37,733 nucleotides of DNA from an uncultured Faecalibacterium sp. (GCA_934561485.1 CAKTGS010000010.1:1-37733); one strand, 5' to 3'. Positions 23,668-32,249 are shown, numbered from the stretch's first letter. Translations and numbers: made by a program. The notes: a model not told the origin generated them from the letters alone.

Positions 23668-25770
23668 GTGCGCCGCCCGCTCTGCGCTTTTTGCGCCGGA
23701 ATGCTGGGTGTTGAATTCGTGCGCGCCTTTTTGCCGCAAACGGAGCGTTTTGTGCCGTTTGCGGCATTTTTTGTTGCCATCTGCCTGCTGCTCTGCATCC
23801 CGGACCGCACCCGCAAAACGGCGCTCTGCCTGCTGTTGGGCGCTGCGGCAGGGGCCGCTGCCGTGTACAGCACCAACGCATCGCTGGAGCATACCCGGGT
23901 GCGTTATGCCGGGCGGGAGCTGGTGCTCACAGCGGAGGTGGAGCGCACGGAGGAAACCTTTCTGCCCGGCAGGGTAGAGGCGGTTCTGCGGGTGGAGACC
24001 GTGAACGGGGTAGATGCTGCTTTCCGCGTGGTGTGCGAGATGCTGCCGGACTGTGAAGCCGGAGAGCTTGTGCAGGGGCGGTTTGTTCTGTCGGCCCCGG
24101 AAGCGGGGAGCCAAAGCAGCCGCTATGCGGACGGCATTGCCCTGGAAGCGGAGTACCGATCAGCCTTTGCGGTGCTGGGGCAGAGCAGAAGCTTCCGGGC
24201 CTGCACCCGGCGGCTTCAAAAGCGGCTGAGTGCATCCCTGCGCCGCTGCATGGACGGAAAAACCGGCGGTGTGCTGGCTGCCATGACCCTGGGCGACCGG
24301 AGCTGTCTTTCCGCCGGGCTGCGCAGCGCCTACCGGGGCGCAGGGCTTTCCCATGTGCTGGTGGTCAGCGGACTGCACGTGTCCATCCTGTGCGGCGAGA
24401 TCTTCGGCGCAGTGCTGCCCCGCCGCAAAGGGGAGCGCAGCTACCGCAGCCGCCGCTTCCACGCAGTGCGCAAAGCGCTGTTGGCTCTGCTGCTGGTGGG
24501 TGTGACCGGCTTTACCCCTTCGGTGCGCCGTGCCGCTGCAGCGGTGTGGATCAGTGCTTTGGGTGTGTGGGTGTATGGCGCGCCGGACCCGCTCACTTCG
24601 CTGGCAGCAGCCGGGATCCTGATGACGGTGCGCAACAGCTATGCCGTGCTGGACGTGGGCTTCGAGCTTTCGTTTGCGGCTGTGCTGGGTACGCTGGCCG
24701 GTGCTGAGTGCGTCCGGCGGCTGCGCACAGCCTTTGCCCGCCCGGGCATCCGGCCGGGTCTTCTGCGGCGCGGGGCCGAAGCGGCTGGCTGGTATCTGTG
24801 CGAGACGGTGTGCATCTCTGCCTGCGCATCCGCCGCCACCTTTCCGGTGTTGGTGCTGCGCGGGCTGAGCGTCAGCCTGTGGGCGGTGGTGTCCGGTGCG
24901 GCGGTGCTCTGGTTGGTGCAGCCCATGCTGCTGCTGGGGCTGGCCGCAGCGTTTACCGGCCTTGTGCCCGCGCTGGCCCCAGTTTACATTGGAATTTCCA
25001 AAGCGGCCTCTGTGCTGACCGGCCTGCTCAACGCCTGGGCGGAGTGGATCAGCACAAAACCGGGTGCGGGCCTCTATTTTGATACGGCCTATGCCGCTGT
25101 GGTCAGCCTGGTTCTGATCGCGTTGTGCTGGCTGGCCATGCACTGGAAGGTCCGTCTGCGCACGGCCCTGCCCTGCATTCTGCTGACGGCGGCGGCAGCC
25201 GTCTGCCTGGGTAATGCACTCAGCCGGGACATCGTGCACATCGACCTGGTGGGCAGCTCCAATGCCCCGGCAGTCGTTGTCAGCCAGAACGGCGCGGCAG
25301 TGGTGCTGCTCCGGGGCGGGACAGCCAATCAGATGGCAGTGGAAGCCCAGCTTGCGCGCCGGGGTGTGACCACCGTGGAACTGGCCGCCGACCTGCGCCT
25401 GAGCGAAACCGCCAGTCCCTGCACGCTGCCTGCCGCACAGTGGGTCCGGGCAGATGCTCTGCCGGCGGGCACCGTCCGGAAGCTGCGCTGTACCCCGGCT
25501 TTGGTGGAGCTGCTGCGCACCCGGAACGGCTGCCTGGTGCGGCTTACCATCGGCAACCGGCAGTTTGCGGCCCTCAGCGGTACGGTGGAGCTGGCAGAGC
25601 CGGTATCGGTGCAGTGGCTGCTGGCGTCACCCGCAAAAGCGGCCGCTGTCCGGTACGAAAAGGTTCTGGCGCTGCGCCGGTATGACGGGCTGGAACCGGG
25701 CCTGCAAAGCGGGCAGGAGCTGCCCGCGTCCCTCAGCCTGCGGCGCCATGGCGGCCTGAAAGCAGAGTAA
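23668..25770 (+). CDS. comEC: ComEC/Rec2-type DNA uptake channel protein
   Basis: 700 residues. N-terminal membrane segments and an OB-like extracellular part (about 80-170) precede the competence domain with the family hallmark GLSHVLVVSGLHVSIL (226-241) and about six more helices. ComEC forms the channel that carries single-stranded DNA into the cell. The C-terminal region (about 525-700) sits where most homologues have a metallo-beta-lactamase-like domain, but I see no HxHxDH motif, so that domain looks degenerate. The GTG at 23668 lies 6 bases after the previous stop without a clear ribosome-binding site; a later ATG at 23701 is an alternative. No other competence genes are in the window. 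Confidence 0.87.
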   Translation: MRRPLCAFCAGMLGVEFVRAFLPQTERFVPFAAFFVAICLLLCIPDRTRKTALCLLLGAAAGAAAVYSTNASLEHTRVRYAGRELVLTAEVERTEETFLPGRVEAVLRVETVNGVDAAFRVVCEMLPDCEAGELVQGRFVLSAPEAGSQSSRYADGIALEAEYRSAFAVLGQSRSFRACTRRLQKRLSASLRRCMDGKTGGVLAAMTLGDRSCLSAGLRSAYRGAGLSHVLVVSGLHVSILCGEIFGAVLPRRKGERSYRSRRFHAVRKALLALLLVGVTGFTPSVRRAAAAVWISALGVWVYGAPDPLTSLAAAGILMTVRNSYAVLDVGFELSFAAVLGTLAGAECVRRLRTAFARPGIRPGLLRRGAEAAGWYLCETVCISACASAATFPVLVLRGLSVSLWAVVSGAAVLWLVQPMLLLGLAAAFTGLVPALAPVYIGISKAASVLTGLLNAWAEWISTKPGAGLYFDTAYAAVVSLVLIALCWLAMHWKVRLRTALPCILLTAAAAVCLGNALSRDIVHIDLVGSSNAPAVVVSQNGAAVVLLRGGTANQMAVEAQLARRGVTTVELAADLRLSETASPCTLPAAQWVRADALPAGTVRKLRCTPALVELLRTRNGCLVRLTIGNRQFAALSGTVELAEPVSVQWLLASPAKAAAVRYEKVLALRRYDGLEPGLQSGQELPASLSLRRHGGLKAE

Positions 25771-25774
25771 GAGC

Positions 25775-25803
25775 TTTGCAATCCGGGCAGAGTGTGGTAC
25801 AAT
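25775..25803 (+). promoter_or_regulatory. Promoter for the holA gene set
   Basis: TTTGCA (25775-25780) and TACAAT (25798-25803) are separated by 17 bp. It begins just after the comEC stop and 38 bp before the holA start. Confidence 0.7.
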
Positions 25804-25840
25804 AAAAGCCAACCGATTTGGCAGAAAGGGGGAACGCCGT

Positions 25841-26869
25841 TTGGCTACGGAAACCAAACTCCGGCAGCTGGCTGAAAAAGGCTGCCCGGTCTACTATTTT
25901 TATTCCAGCGAGCGGTATCTTGTCCGGCAGGCCGTGGCGGCTGCCGTGCGCGTACTGTCGGCGGACAGCGATGAAGATGCCACCGTGCTGGACGGTGCTG
26001 CCCCGGAAATTGAGCAGCTGATCATGGCGGCGGGCACCATCTCCTTTTTTGGCACCCGGCGCGTGGTGGTGCTGCCGGAGCTGGACCCCAATGCCTACAG
26101 CACCAAGGACCTGGACGAGCTGTGCGGCACCCTGGCCAGCCTGGAAAATGCCGTGGTGGTGCTGGGCAGCGTGTTTGCGCTGGAACGCAATAAGCTCAAA
26201 ACCGGCAAGGCAGCCCAGAAGCTGCTGGCCCAGTGCAAAGCCCTTGGCTACACCGAGGAGCTGGCCAAGCCCCGGCCCTTTGAGCTGAAAACCATGATGA
26301 TCGACCGCGCCAAGGCGCAGGACACCACTCTGCCGGAAGGTGCTGCAGCGGCTTTGCTGGAGCGCTGCGGCGAGGACCCGTTTTTGCTGGAAAACGAGGT
26401 GGACAAGCTCTGCGCGCTGTCCGGCTATCAGACCATTACCGCGGCCATGGTAGCGGAAATGGGCACTGTCAGCCTGGAAGCGGATGTGTTCGAGATGATC
26501 CGCATGATCACGGCCAAAAACGCCACCGGGGCCTGCAAAAAACTGCAGACCCTGCTGCGGCTGCAGCAGGAACCGATCGCCATTACGGCGGCCATGATCG
26601 GCAGCTATGTGGACCTGTACCGGGTCAAGCTGGGGGCCGCCCGGAAAAAGAATTACAGCACTGTGTTCAAGGATTTTGGTTACAAGGGCAGCGACTACCG
26701 GCTCAAGCGCTCGGCCGAAACGGCATCCCATTACACCCTCCGGCAGCTGGAAGCCTGTATGCAGGTGCTGCTGGAACTGGATCAAAGCCTGAAGAGCCAG
26801 CCGGTGGAGGATTCCATTCTGCTGGAAACGGCCCTGTGCCGTCTGGCCATGGCGGGGAGCGGACGATGA
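25841..26869 (+). CDS. holA: DNA polymerase III delta subunit
   Basis: 342 residues, normal for HolA. The N-terminal segment CPVYYFYSSERYLVRQAV and the Walker-like region with VVVLPELDPNAYS and AVVVLGSVFALER match the delta subunit, an AAA+-like protein without ATPase activity. LPEGAAAALLERCGEDPFLLENEVDKLCAL (about 165-195) is a family landmark. It opens the beta sliding clamp as part of the clamp loader. The start is TTG at 25841, with AGAAAGGGGG about 8 nt upstream. The 3' end overlaps the next gene by four bases (ATGA), so translation is probably coupled. Confidence 0.93.
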   Translation: MATETKLRQLAEKGCPVYYFYSSERYLVRQAVAAAVRVLSADSDEDATVLDGAAPEIEQLIMAAGTISFFGTRRVVVLPELDPNAYSTKDLDELCGTLASLENAVVVLGSVFALERNKLKTGKAAQKLLAQCKALGYTEELAKPRPFELKTMMIDRAKAQDTTLPEGAAAALLERCGEDPFLLENEVDKLCALSGYQTITAAMVAEMGTVSLEADVFEMIRMITAKNATGACKKLQTLLRLQQEPIAITAAMIGSYVDLYRVKLGAARKKNYSTVFKDFGYKGSDYRLKRSAETASHYTLRQLEACMQVLLELDQSLKSQPVEDSILLETALCRLAMAGSGR

Positions 26870-27492
26870 TGCAGCAAGAAATGATCCATACCGGTCGGGT
26901 GCTGATCGTGGAGGGCAAATACGATGCCGCCCGCCTTTCGCACCTGACCGATGCCATGATCCTGCTTACGGACGGATTTGGCATTTACAAAGACAAAAAG
27001 CGCCAGCAGCTGTTCAAGACACTGGCACAGAAAAACGGGCTGATCCTGCTCACGGATTCGGACGCAGCGGGCTTCCGCATCCGCAACTACATCACGAACC
27101 TTGTGGGCGCACAGAATGTGGTGCAGGCCTATGTGCCCGCCATCCACGGCAAGGAAAAGCGTAAGGAGCAGCCCGGCAAGGAGGGTCTGCTGGGCGTGGA
27201 GGGCGTGGACGATGCTCTTGTTCTGCAGGCGCTGAGGGATGCCCTGGGCGCAGAACTGGGGCAGGCGGCGGAACGTCCGGCGGGGCGGCAGATCACCTAC
27301 ACGGACCTGTACGAGTGGGGGCTTTCCGGCAGGCCGGGCAGCGCCGAGCGCAAGGCAAAGCTGCTGAACGCCCTGGGCCTGCCGCCCCGGCTTTCCAAAA
27401 AGGAGCTGGTGGAGGCGCTGAACCGCCTGTACACCTTTGAGCAGCTGGATGCATTGCAGGCAGAGCTTCTGGCACAGGAGCCGCAGGCCTGA
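26866..27492 (+). CDS. Toprim/DUF4093 protein (RNase M5-like)
   Basis: 208 residues. The N-terminal Toprim domain has the conserved glutamate in VLIVEGKYDAARL (about 11-23) and the DxD motif in LILLTDSDAAGFRIRNYI (about 60-77). GLLGVEGVDDALVLQAL follows at about 110. The C-terminal part (about 130-205) matches DUF4093. It resembles ribonuclease M5, which matures 5S rRNA, but the DUF4093 proteins are a separate branch whose substrate is not established. The ATG at 26866 lies within the holA stop (ATGA overlap). A longer frame from 26836 would extend further into holA and is less likely. Confidence 0.82.
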   Translation: MMQQEMIHTGRVLIVEGKYDAARLSHLTDAMILLTDGFGIYKDKKRQQLFKTLAQKNGLILLTDSDAAGFRIRNYITNLVGAQNVVQAYVPAIHGKEKRKEQPGKEGLLGVEGVDDALVLQALRDALGAELGQAAERPAGRQITYTDLYEWGLSGRPGSAERKAKLLNALGLPPRLSKKELVEALNRLYTFEQLDALQAELLAQEPQA

Positions 27493-27526
27493 GAAAATTG
27501 CAGGAAAACAGAAAGGAATCGTTGGA

Positions 27527-28459
27527 ATGGGAATCGTAGTCATCGGAGCAGTGTTTGTGGACATCAAGGGGTATCCGCTGTCCACCTATATCCCCGGTGG
27601 GCGCAATGCAGGCCGTGTGGAGCAGGTGCACGGCGGTGTGAGCCGGAATGTGGCGGAGGATATTGCCAATGTGGAGTTGCGGCCCACCTTTGTGGGGCTG
27701 GTGGATGACACCGGCATGGGCCAGGACGTTATTGATAAGCTGAGCAACCATAAGGTGAATACCAAATACATCCAGCGCGTGCCGGATGGCATGGGCACCT
27801 GGCTGGCGGTGTTTAACAACGATGGCGATGTGTGCGCCGCCATTTCCAAGAGGCCGGACACCACCCCCCTTATCCGCCTGCTGGCCGAACAGGGCGATGA
27901 GATCTTCAGGGACTGCGACAGCATTGCCCTGGAGCTGGACCTGGAAAAAGAGACCGTGAAGCAGGTGCTGAGCTACGCCAAAAAGTACAACAAAAAGGTG
28001 TTTGCGGCGGTGTCCAACATGAGCATTGCCATGGAGCGCCGAGATTTTCTGCAGCAGATCGACTGTTTTGTGTGCAACCAGCAGGAGGCCGGGCTGCTCT
28101 TCTCGGACGATTACGACCACCTGGACCCGGAGCAGATGTGCAAGGTGCTGGCGGCCAATGTGCACAGCGCCAACATTCCCTGCATGGTGGTAACCATGGG
28201 CAGCCAGGGCGCCGTGTATGCCCGCGCCAACGGCGAAAGCGGCGTTGCCCCGGCCAAAAAGGTGGATGTGATCGACACCACCGGTGCCGGCGATGCCTTC
28301 TTTGCAGGCACGGTGGTGGGCCTGACCTACGGCAAGACCCTGCCGGAATCCTGCGAGATCGGCAGCCGCCTGGCTGCTTCGGTGATCTGCATTACCGAGA
28401 ACGTCTGCCCGCGCTTCCGCCCGCTGGAATTCGGGCTGAATATTCCCGTGGTGGACTGA
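27527..28459 (+). CDS. PfkB-family sugar/nucleoside kinase
   Basis: 310 residues of the ribokinase-like fold. An N-terminal segment PGGRNAGRVEQVHGGVSRNVAEDIA matches the PfkB sugar-binding region. The C-terminal signature DTTGAGDAFFAG (250-261) contains the catalytic Asp256 and the anion hole. Pseudouridine kinase and ribokinase are the likeliest activities; the substrate is not clear. GAAAGGAA precedes the ATG at 27527. The gene follows the Toprim protein by 34 bases and ends the operon at a strong terminator. A longer frame from 27437 overlaps the upstream gene without a ribosome-binding site. Confidence 0.9.
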   Translation: MGIVVIGAVFVDIKGYPLSTYIPGGRNAGRVEQVHGGVSRNVAEDIANVELRPTFVGLVDDTGMGQDVIDKLSNHKVNTKYIQRVPDGMGTWLAVFNNDGDVCAAISKRPDTTPLIRLLAEQGDEIFRDCDSIALELDLEKETVKQVLSYAKKYNKKVFAAVSNMSIAMERRDFLQQIDCFVCNQQEAGLLFSDDYDHLDPEQMCKVLAANVHSANIPCMVVTMGSQGAVYARANGESGVAPAKKVDVIDTTGAGDAFFAGTVVGLTYGKTLPESCEIGSRLAASVICITENVCPRFRPLEFGLNIPVVD

Positions 28460-28480
28460 GCGCCCTTATAAAACAAACAA

Positions 28481-28519
28481 AAAACGGATGGACTCCCGGC
28501 GGAGTTCATCCGTTTTTTC
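28481..28519 (+). terminator. Terminator after the PfkB kinase
   Basis: AAACGGATGGACTCC pairs with GGAGTTCATCCGTTT around a 4-nt loop and runs into six T. The A run on the left lets it act on the minus strand too, for the hydrolase pseudogene ending at 28533. Confidence 0.92.
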
Positions 28520-28532
28520 GCTCATAGGCAGC

Positions 28533-29441
28533 TCAGCGCCGGGCGCTGTCGCAGCTGCGGCCGGTGTTGTCCAGCCCGCAGCCCAGATTCACCACGGCAG
28601 CATCCGGGTGGGTTTTCAGGTGATCCCGCACCTCCCAGGCCGGGGCGTTCTGCCGCATGGCGGCTCCCTTCTGCTGCAGGAAGGGAAGTTCCGGCAGGTG
28701 GTCCTGTTCAATGAGCGTGCAGAGCATGGCGGCAAAGCCTTCGGGATCTTTGATCTGGAACTGCATGTGGTTGTGCCCTTCCAGCACCGGAAAATGCCCC
28801 TGCGGGTAGGCAGCGCGCACGGCATCGCGGTATTTCAGGTGGTCCTCAATGCTGCCGAATGCAAAATAGGTGTGCTGCAGCAGGGCCTCCGGCAAAGGCG
28901 GAAAGGGCACATCCTCCAGGCTGTCGGCCAGTTGGCGGCGCAGATTGCCGTAGGTCAGAGCCTTGCCGGCTGCAATGAAATAGGGGCGGATGGCATCGTC
29001 ATCGCACCACAGGATCTTGCCCAAGGTCTTGCCGTTGGACCAGTACAGACTTTTGATGGCCAGGTACAGAAACGGGGGTCATGATGCGGCGGGTGCCTTT
29101 GCCGATCTGCGCAACTGGCCGCCGTCAAAGTAGACATGCTCCACCGGCAGCGCCGTCCGGGCCAGAAAGGCCAGGCCCAGGTCGGCCCCAATGGAGGAGG
29201 CTGCGACCAAAGCCAGGCGGGTAACGCCCTGCCGGTGCAGAAACTGTTCCACCTGCTGTACCTCGTCCGCTTTGCTGCGGTAGGTCTGCCCGGCGCAGTA
29301 CACGGTGGAGGTGGGCAGAATACAGAAGTAGCGATCTTTCAGGTGCTGCACCACCGGCTCGCTGCTGGCACCGGTTACACCCATGGCGTGGAAAAACAGG
29401 ATGGCAGGGGCACTGGGTGCCCCAAAGGTTTCAAGCTGCAT
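28533..29441 (-). pseudogene. Alpha/beta hydrolase gene disrupted by two compensating indels
   Basis: An alpha/beta hydrolase of about 300 residues would run from the ATG at 29441 (preceded by AAAGGAG) to the stop at 28533. The N-terminal half has the nucleophile-elbow-like VAASSIGADLG; the C-terminal half has VLEGHNHMQFQIKDPEGFAAML, likely holding the catalytic His. Both halves are in the same frame, but an in-frame TGA (29079-29081) separates them. Between about 29112 and 29078 a different frame reads QIGKGTRRIMTP, which joins them smoothly. One base appears missing near 29112 and one C extra in the five-base run at 29074-29078. Either the gene is broken or the assembly has two errors. Confidence 0.75.
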
Positions 29442-29608
29442 AAAAATGCTCCTTTGCAGGTGCAGGACCTGCGATTAGTCAAAGCTAACTATTTGAGTTT
29501 ATTGTAGCAAGGCGGCAGGCGGCAGAACGGAGTTTGTGCGGCAGTATACCCTGGCTTCCGGCGGGCCGTACTGCGACTGCGGCTACCATAAACTCTGAAC
29601 AGCTCAAC

Positions 29609-29647
29609 AAAAAACTCCGCATCCACGCAAGGGTGCGGAGTTTTTTT
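29609..29647 (-). terminator. Terminator after the XRE regulator gene
   Basis: ACTCCGCATCC pairs with GGGTGCGGAGT, flanked by A and T runs, just downstream of the minus-strand stop at 29658. Between here and the hydrolase start (29442-29600) I see only a TACAAT-like -10 (29498-29505 region) and nothing else. Confidence 0.88.
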
Positions 29648-29657
29648 ATAGAAAGCA

Positions 29658-29972
29658 TCACAGCTTTTCCACAATGCTGTCCACCAGGGCCGTTAAGGCC
29701 GTCAGCTGTGCATCGCTCAGGTGTTTTGCCTGCTCGGTCAGATGGCTGGTGCGGCTGGCGGGCTGGGTGTCAAAGTCAAAGAATTCTTTGGGTGTTACAT
29801 GGAGATACTCACAGATATAGAAGAAGTTTGCCATGGTGGGAAAGGCCTTTCCGTTTTCGATCCGGTTGATATAGCCCGGGTTCTGCCCGATGGAAAGGCT
29901 CATATCGCGGGCGGAAAATCCTTTTTGTGTGCGCAGTTCGGCAAGCCGCTGGGCAAACTGCTTCTCATACAC
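29658..29972 (-). CDS. XRE-type helix-turn-helix regulator
   Basis: 104 residues. The N-terminal helix-turn-helix (about 8-62) has the classic XRE pattern, with FSARDMSLSIGQNPGYINRIENGK covering the turn and the recognition helix. The tail (about 70-104) is a short helical segment, LSDAQLTALTALVDSIVEKL, that may dimerise. It should be a DNA-binding repressor or activator; the target is unknown. The start is GTG at 29972, because nearby ATGs lead to early stops. It stands alone with its own terminator, next to the small divergent gene at 30113. Confidence 0.87.
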   Translation of the reverse strand: MYEKQFAQRLAELRTQKGFSARDMSLSIGQNPGYINRIENGKAFPTMANFFYICEYLHVTPKEFFDFDTQPASRTSHLTEQAKHLSDAQLTALTALVDSIVEKL

Positions 29973-30036
29973 GGTACATCACCATCCTCTTGTTCATTGT
30001 ACCGGACAAAGAGGAAAAAACAGGGCATTGAAAGTC

Positions 30037-30064
30037 TTGATTTGATTGAAATGTGATATACAAT
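30037..30064 (+). promoter_or_regulatory. Promoter of the small hypothetical gene
   Basis: TTGATT (30037-30042) and TACAAT (30059-30064) with a 16-bp spacer, 49 bp upstream of the ATG at 30113. Confidence 0.6.
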
Positions 30065-30112
30065 GTGATAAACTGACACCGAAATCCGTTTTCAGGAAAG
30101 GCGTTGTGCACA

Positions 30113-30355
30113 ATGAGCAACTGGGACGAACTGAGTTATCGAGAGATCCGGGACTGCATCCGGGATGCGGAAGCCGGGCGGCTCAGCCCTTACTGGCAGG
30201 GGTACGCCCGGCGGGAACTGGCATCTCTGCGCCGTCCGGACGGCACCCTGCCGCCGCAGGCGGAGCAGCTGCGCCGAAAACTGCAGCTGCTGCTGGACAC
30301 CGTTCCCCAGATTTCGGACGAAGAGGACCAAACGGTCTGCCGGGACAGCCGGTAA
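30113..30355 (+). CDS. Small hypothetical protein, helical
   Basis: 80 residues starting MSNWDELSYREIRDCIRDAEAGRLSPYW, rich in charged residues and Leu, with two predicted helices joined by RRPDGTLPPQAEQLRRKLQ. No Cys cluster, signal or membrane segment. AGGAAAGG lies about 11 nt before the ATG. It has its own promoter and is divergent from the XRE gene, which might regulate it. I do not recognise a family. The reading frame is supported by the promoter, the ribosome-binding site and the codon pattern. Confidence 0.6.
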   Translation: MSNWDELSYREIRDCIRDAEAGRLSPYWQGYARRELASLRRPDGTLPPQAEQLRRKLQLLLDTVPQISDEEDQTVCRDSR

Positions 30356-30375
30356 GCGCGGGACCCCACCGGAGT

Positions 30376-30606
30376 TCAGCTGTTCCGGGCCGAAAGACAA
30401 AGCCGGCCCTTCGCGCTTTTGTGAATTTGTACCGGGCAGAAGCCTGCCTGCTCCCAAAAGGCTTTCGGGCGGATGTCCGCATAGATGGTCATGCCGTCAA
30501 GAGGATGGTCGTCCACTTGCTGTCCTTGTCGGTGCCGCCGCTGCATTCGCTGCAGATGAAAAAGACTCCGCCCGGCTTCAGCACCCGCCGCTCTGGCCTT
30601 CAGCAC
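30376..30606 (-). pseudogene. Remnant of a class I SAM-dependent methyltransferase (C-terminal part)
   Basis: On the minus strand one frame encodes RVLKPGGVFFICSECSGGTDKD and then KWTTIL. A second frame continues with DGMTIYADIRPKAFWEQAG and FCPVQIHKSAKGRLCLSARN. Together these match the last 75 residues of small class I methyltransferases: the post-II loop LKPGG, then the C-terminal beta hairpin. The frame changes near 30505, and an in-frame stop precedes the first piece, so only a broken 3' fragment remains. It lies directly downstream of the U32-like gene on the same strand. The SAM-binding N-terminal half is absent. Confidence 0.65.
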
Positions 30607-30639
30607 CTCGCACCGGCCCTGCCGCTTTTTGCAAAAAAG

Positions 30640-31560
30640 TCAGAAGAGGTCCAGCATGTTGTCCAGATAAATGGCTTCCCGCACATGCAGCTGGTACTCC
30701 GGTTTGGTGAGATAGTAGAGCAGAAATTCCAGAACCAGGGCGCTGCCCAGCCCGCGGCCCTCGATCTTGAAATTGGAAAAGCCCATGGGAAGATAAATGT
30801 CCCGGATGGCATCCACCCCGATGAATCCGGGGTTTTCCATTGCCCTGGAAAAGCGGTAGCCTTCCTGCGCGCCCGGCGCGGCACAGCGGTGCTCAGGGCA
30901 GGGTTCGCCCAGGTTTTTGCGGCTGACGGCCTCGTAGCAGCGCCTGCGGTCGGTGCAGCCGAACCAGCAGCACTCGTTGCAGAGAAACTCCACCTTGTCC
31001 TTCTGAGCAGCTGTCAGGGTGTCCAACTGCGCAAAGGCCCTGTTCAGGCGGAAGTCCGGCACCACATAGCGAAAATCCTCCCGCTGCACCTCGGCTCGGA
31101 ACTGCGCAAACTCCGTCAGGACCTTGGTGGTAGAGGAAACAAAATACAGCTGCGGGTACCGGCTTTTTAAATATTGCAGCAGCAGTTCCGAGTGCAGGAT
31201 CACACCGTTTGGCACGCCCTGCGCTTCTGCAAACAGGGTGCAGAGGGCGTTGCATCTGTGGTCTGCCAGGTGCTCGGGCCGCAGCAGAGAGTTGCTGAAG
31301 GTCAGCCGGGCAGAGATGCCGTATTCCTGCGTAAGAGCCAGCACTTCGCGGGCATCGTGGCTGCCAAAGCTGGTGCGTCCGCCGCCCCAGATGCAGTCAG
31401 CCGGTGCCCCGTAAAGGGAACCGATTTCGCACCAGTCGTAAAAATACTCCCGGTGCTCGCGGAACAGCGGCAGAAACAGGCGGTACAGCTCGTAAAATTC
31501 AAACAGGCCGGGCAGATGATACACGGCCATACGGCGTGTGGAAAAGGTTGGTTGGATCAT
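30640..31560 (-). CDS. U32-peptidase-like TIM-barrel protein with Cys cluster
   Basis: 306 residues. The order of segments resembles the U32 family: GRTSFGSHDAREVLALTQEYGISARLTFSN (61-90), a gvilhSELLLQYLKSRYP step (119-136), VSST (141-144) and a Cys-rich segment LCNECCWFGCTDRRRCYE (193-210) with further Cys at 221 and 226. In U32 proteins such Cys hold a [4Fe-4S] cluster and the proteins act in tRNA, rRNA or ubiquinone hydroxylation. This assignment is by pattern only. AGGAGA precedes the ATG at 31560. The macro-domain gene ends 33 bases upstream on the same strand, so the two are probably co-transcribed. Confidence 0.6.
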   Translation of the reverse strand: MIQPTFSTRRMAVYHLPGLFEFYELYRLFLPLFREHREYFYDWCEIGSLYGAPADCIWGGGRTSFGSHDAREVLALTQEYGISARLTFSNSLLRPEHLADHRCNALCTLFAEAQGVPNGVILHSELLLQYLKSRYPQLYFVSSTTKVLTEFAQFRAEVQREDFRYVVPDFRLNRAFAQLDTLTAAQKDKVEFLCNECCWFGCTDRRRCYEAVSRKNLGEPCPEHRCAAPGAQEGYRFSRAMENPGFIGVDAIRDIYLPMGFSNFKIEGRGLGSALVLEFLLYYLTKPEYQLHVREAIYLDNMLDLF

Positions 31561-31593
31561 AGGTTCTCCTGTGTGCAGGGCAGTTTTCCTGGT

Positions 31594-32112
31594 TCAGCCG
31601 GTTACCGGGGCAAGGGCTGCCCGGTATACCTGCGCAGTGCGGGCGTCAAAGCAGCAGAAAAGGACGTTCAGTGCGTAATCAGCGTGGTCGTTCTGCCACT
31701 GCGTCACGGCCTGTACCGCAATGGTCGTGGCCTCTTCCAGCGGGTAGCCGTAAGCACCTGCGGAAATGGCCGGAAAAGCAATGCTGTGGATGTCGTATTC
31801 CCGGGCAAGGTCCAGCGTATTGCGGTAGCAGCTGGCCAGCAGCACGGCGTCCTTGGCGGAGCCGGAGTACACCGGCCCCACCGTGTGGATGATCCAGGGG
31901 GCTTTCAGGCGGTAGCCTTTGGTGATCTTGGCTTCGCCGGTGCGGCAGCCGTGCAGCGAAAAGCATTCGGCCAGCAGCTTCGGGCCGGCGGCACGGTGAA
32001 TGGCACCGTCCACGCCGCCGCCACCCAGTAGGCTACGGTTGGCGGCATTCACGATGCAGTCGCAGTCCAGTGTGGTGATATCGCCCTGGATGACTTCAAG
32101 ATGGACAGACAT
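31594..32112 (-). CDS. Macro-domain protein, likely O-acetyl-ADP-ribose deacetylase
   Basis: 172 residues forming a single macro domain of the YmdB/MacroD type. The hallmark [22 protein letters not shown] (residues about 22-43) holds the ADP-ribose-binding Asn and the catalytic loop, and [13 protein letters not shown] (about 105-118) is the second binding loop. Such proteins hydrolyse O-acetyl-ADP-ribose or remove ADP-ribose from proteins or nucleic acids. GGAAGGA lies upstream of the ATG at 32112; the longer open frame to 32637 overlaps the symporter gene and is not real. It is the first gene of a unit with the U32-like protein. Confidence 0.93.
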   Translation of the reverse strand: MSVHLEVIQGDITTLDCDCIVNAANRSLLGGGGVDGAIHRAAGPKLLAECFSLHGCRTGEAKITKGYRLKAPWIIHTVGPVYSGSAKDAVLLASCYRNTLDLAREYDIHSIAFPAISAGAYGYPLEEATTIAVQAVTQWQNDHADYALNVLFCCFDARTAQVYRAALAPVTG

Positions 32113-32162
32113 AAGATCCTTCCTTTCTGCGTTCGGAGAAAAAGAGAAAAATGGACATCCCC

Positions 32163-32191
32163 AGTATACCACAGCAGAGGCATAAAAACAA
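32163..32191 (-). promoter_or_regulatory. Promoter of the macro-domain operon
   Basis: On the minus strand TTGTTT (32186-32191) and TATACT (32163-32168) are 17 bp apart, with a TG extension before the -10. It overlaps the foot of the symporter terminator. Confidence 0.65.
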
Positions 32192-32226
32192 AAAAGGAGC
32201 ACCCGGCAGTGGGCGCTCCCTTTTTG
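32189..32226 (-). terminator. Terminator after the dicarboxylate symporter gene
   Basis: On the minus strand GGGAGCGCCC and GGGTGCTCC form the stem, followed by a six-T run. Confidence 0.85.
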
Positions 32227-32249
32227 GTTGGAACAATGGCGCGCAGCGC

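Noticed and set aside
29520..29600. A possible small gene between the hydrolase and the XRE terminator
   Set aside because: No frame here has a start with a ribosome-binding site, and the stretch is short and without motifs.
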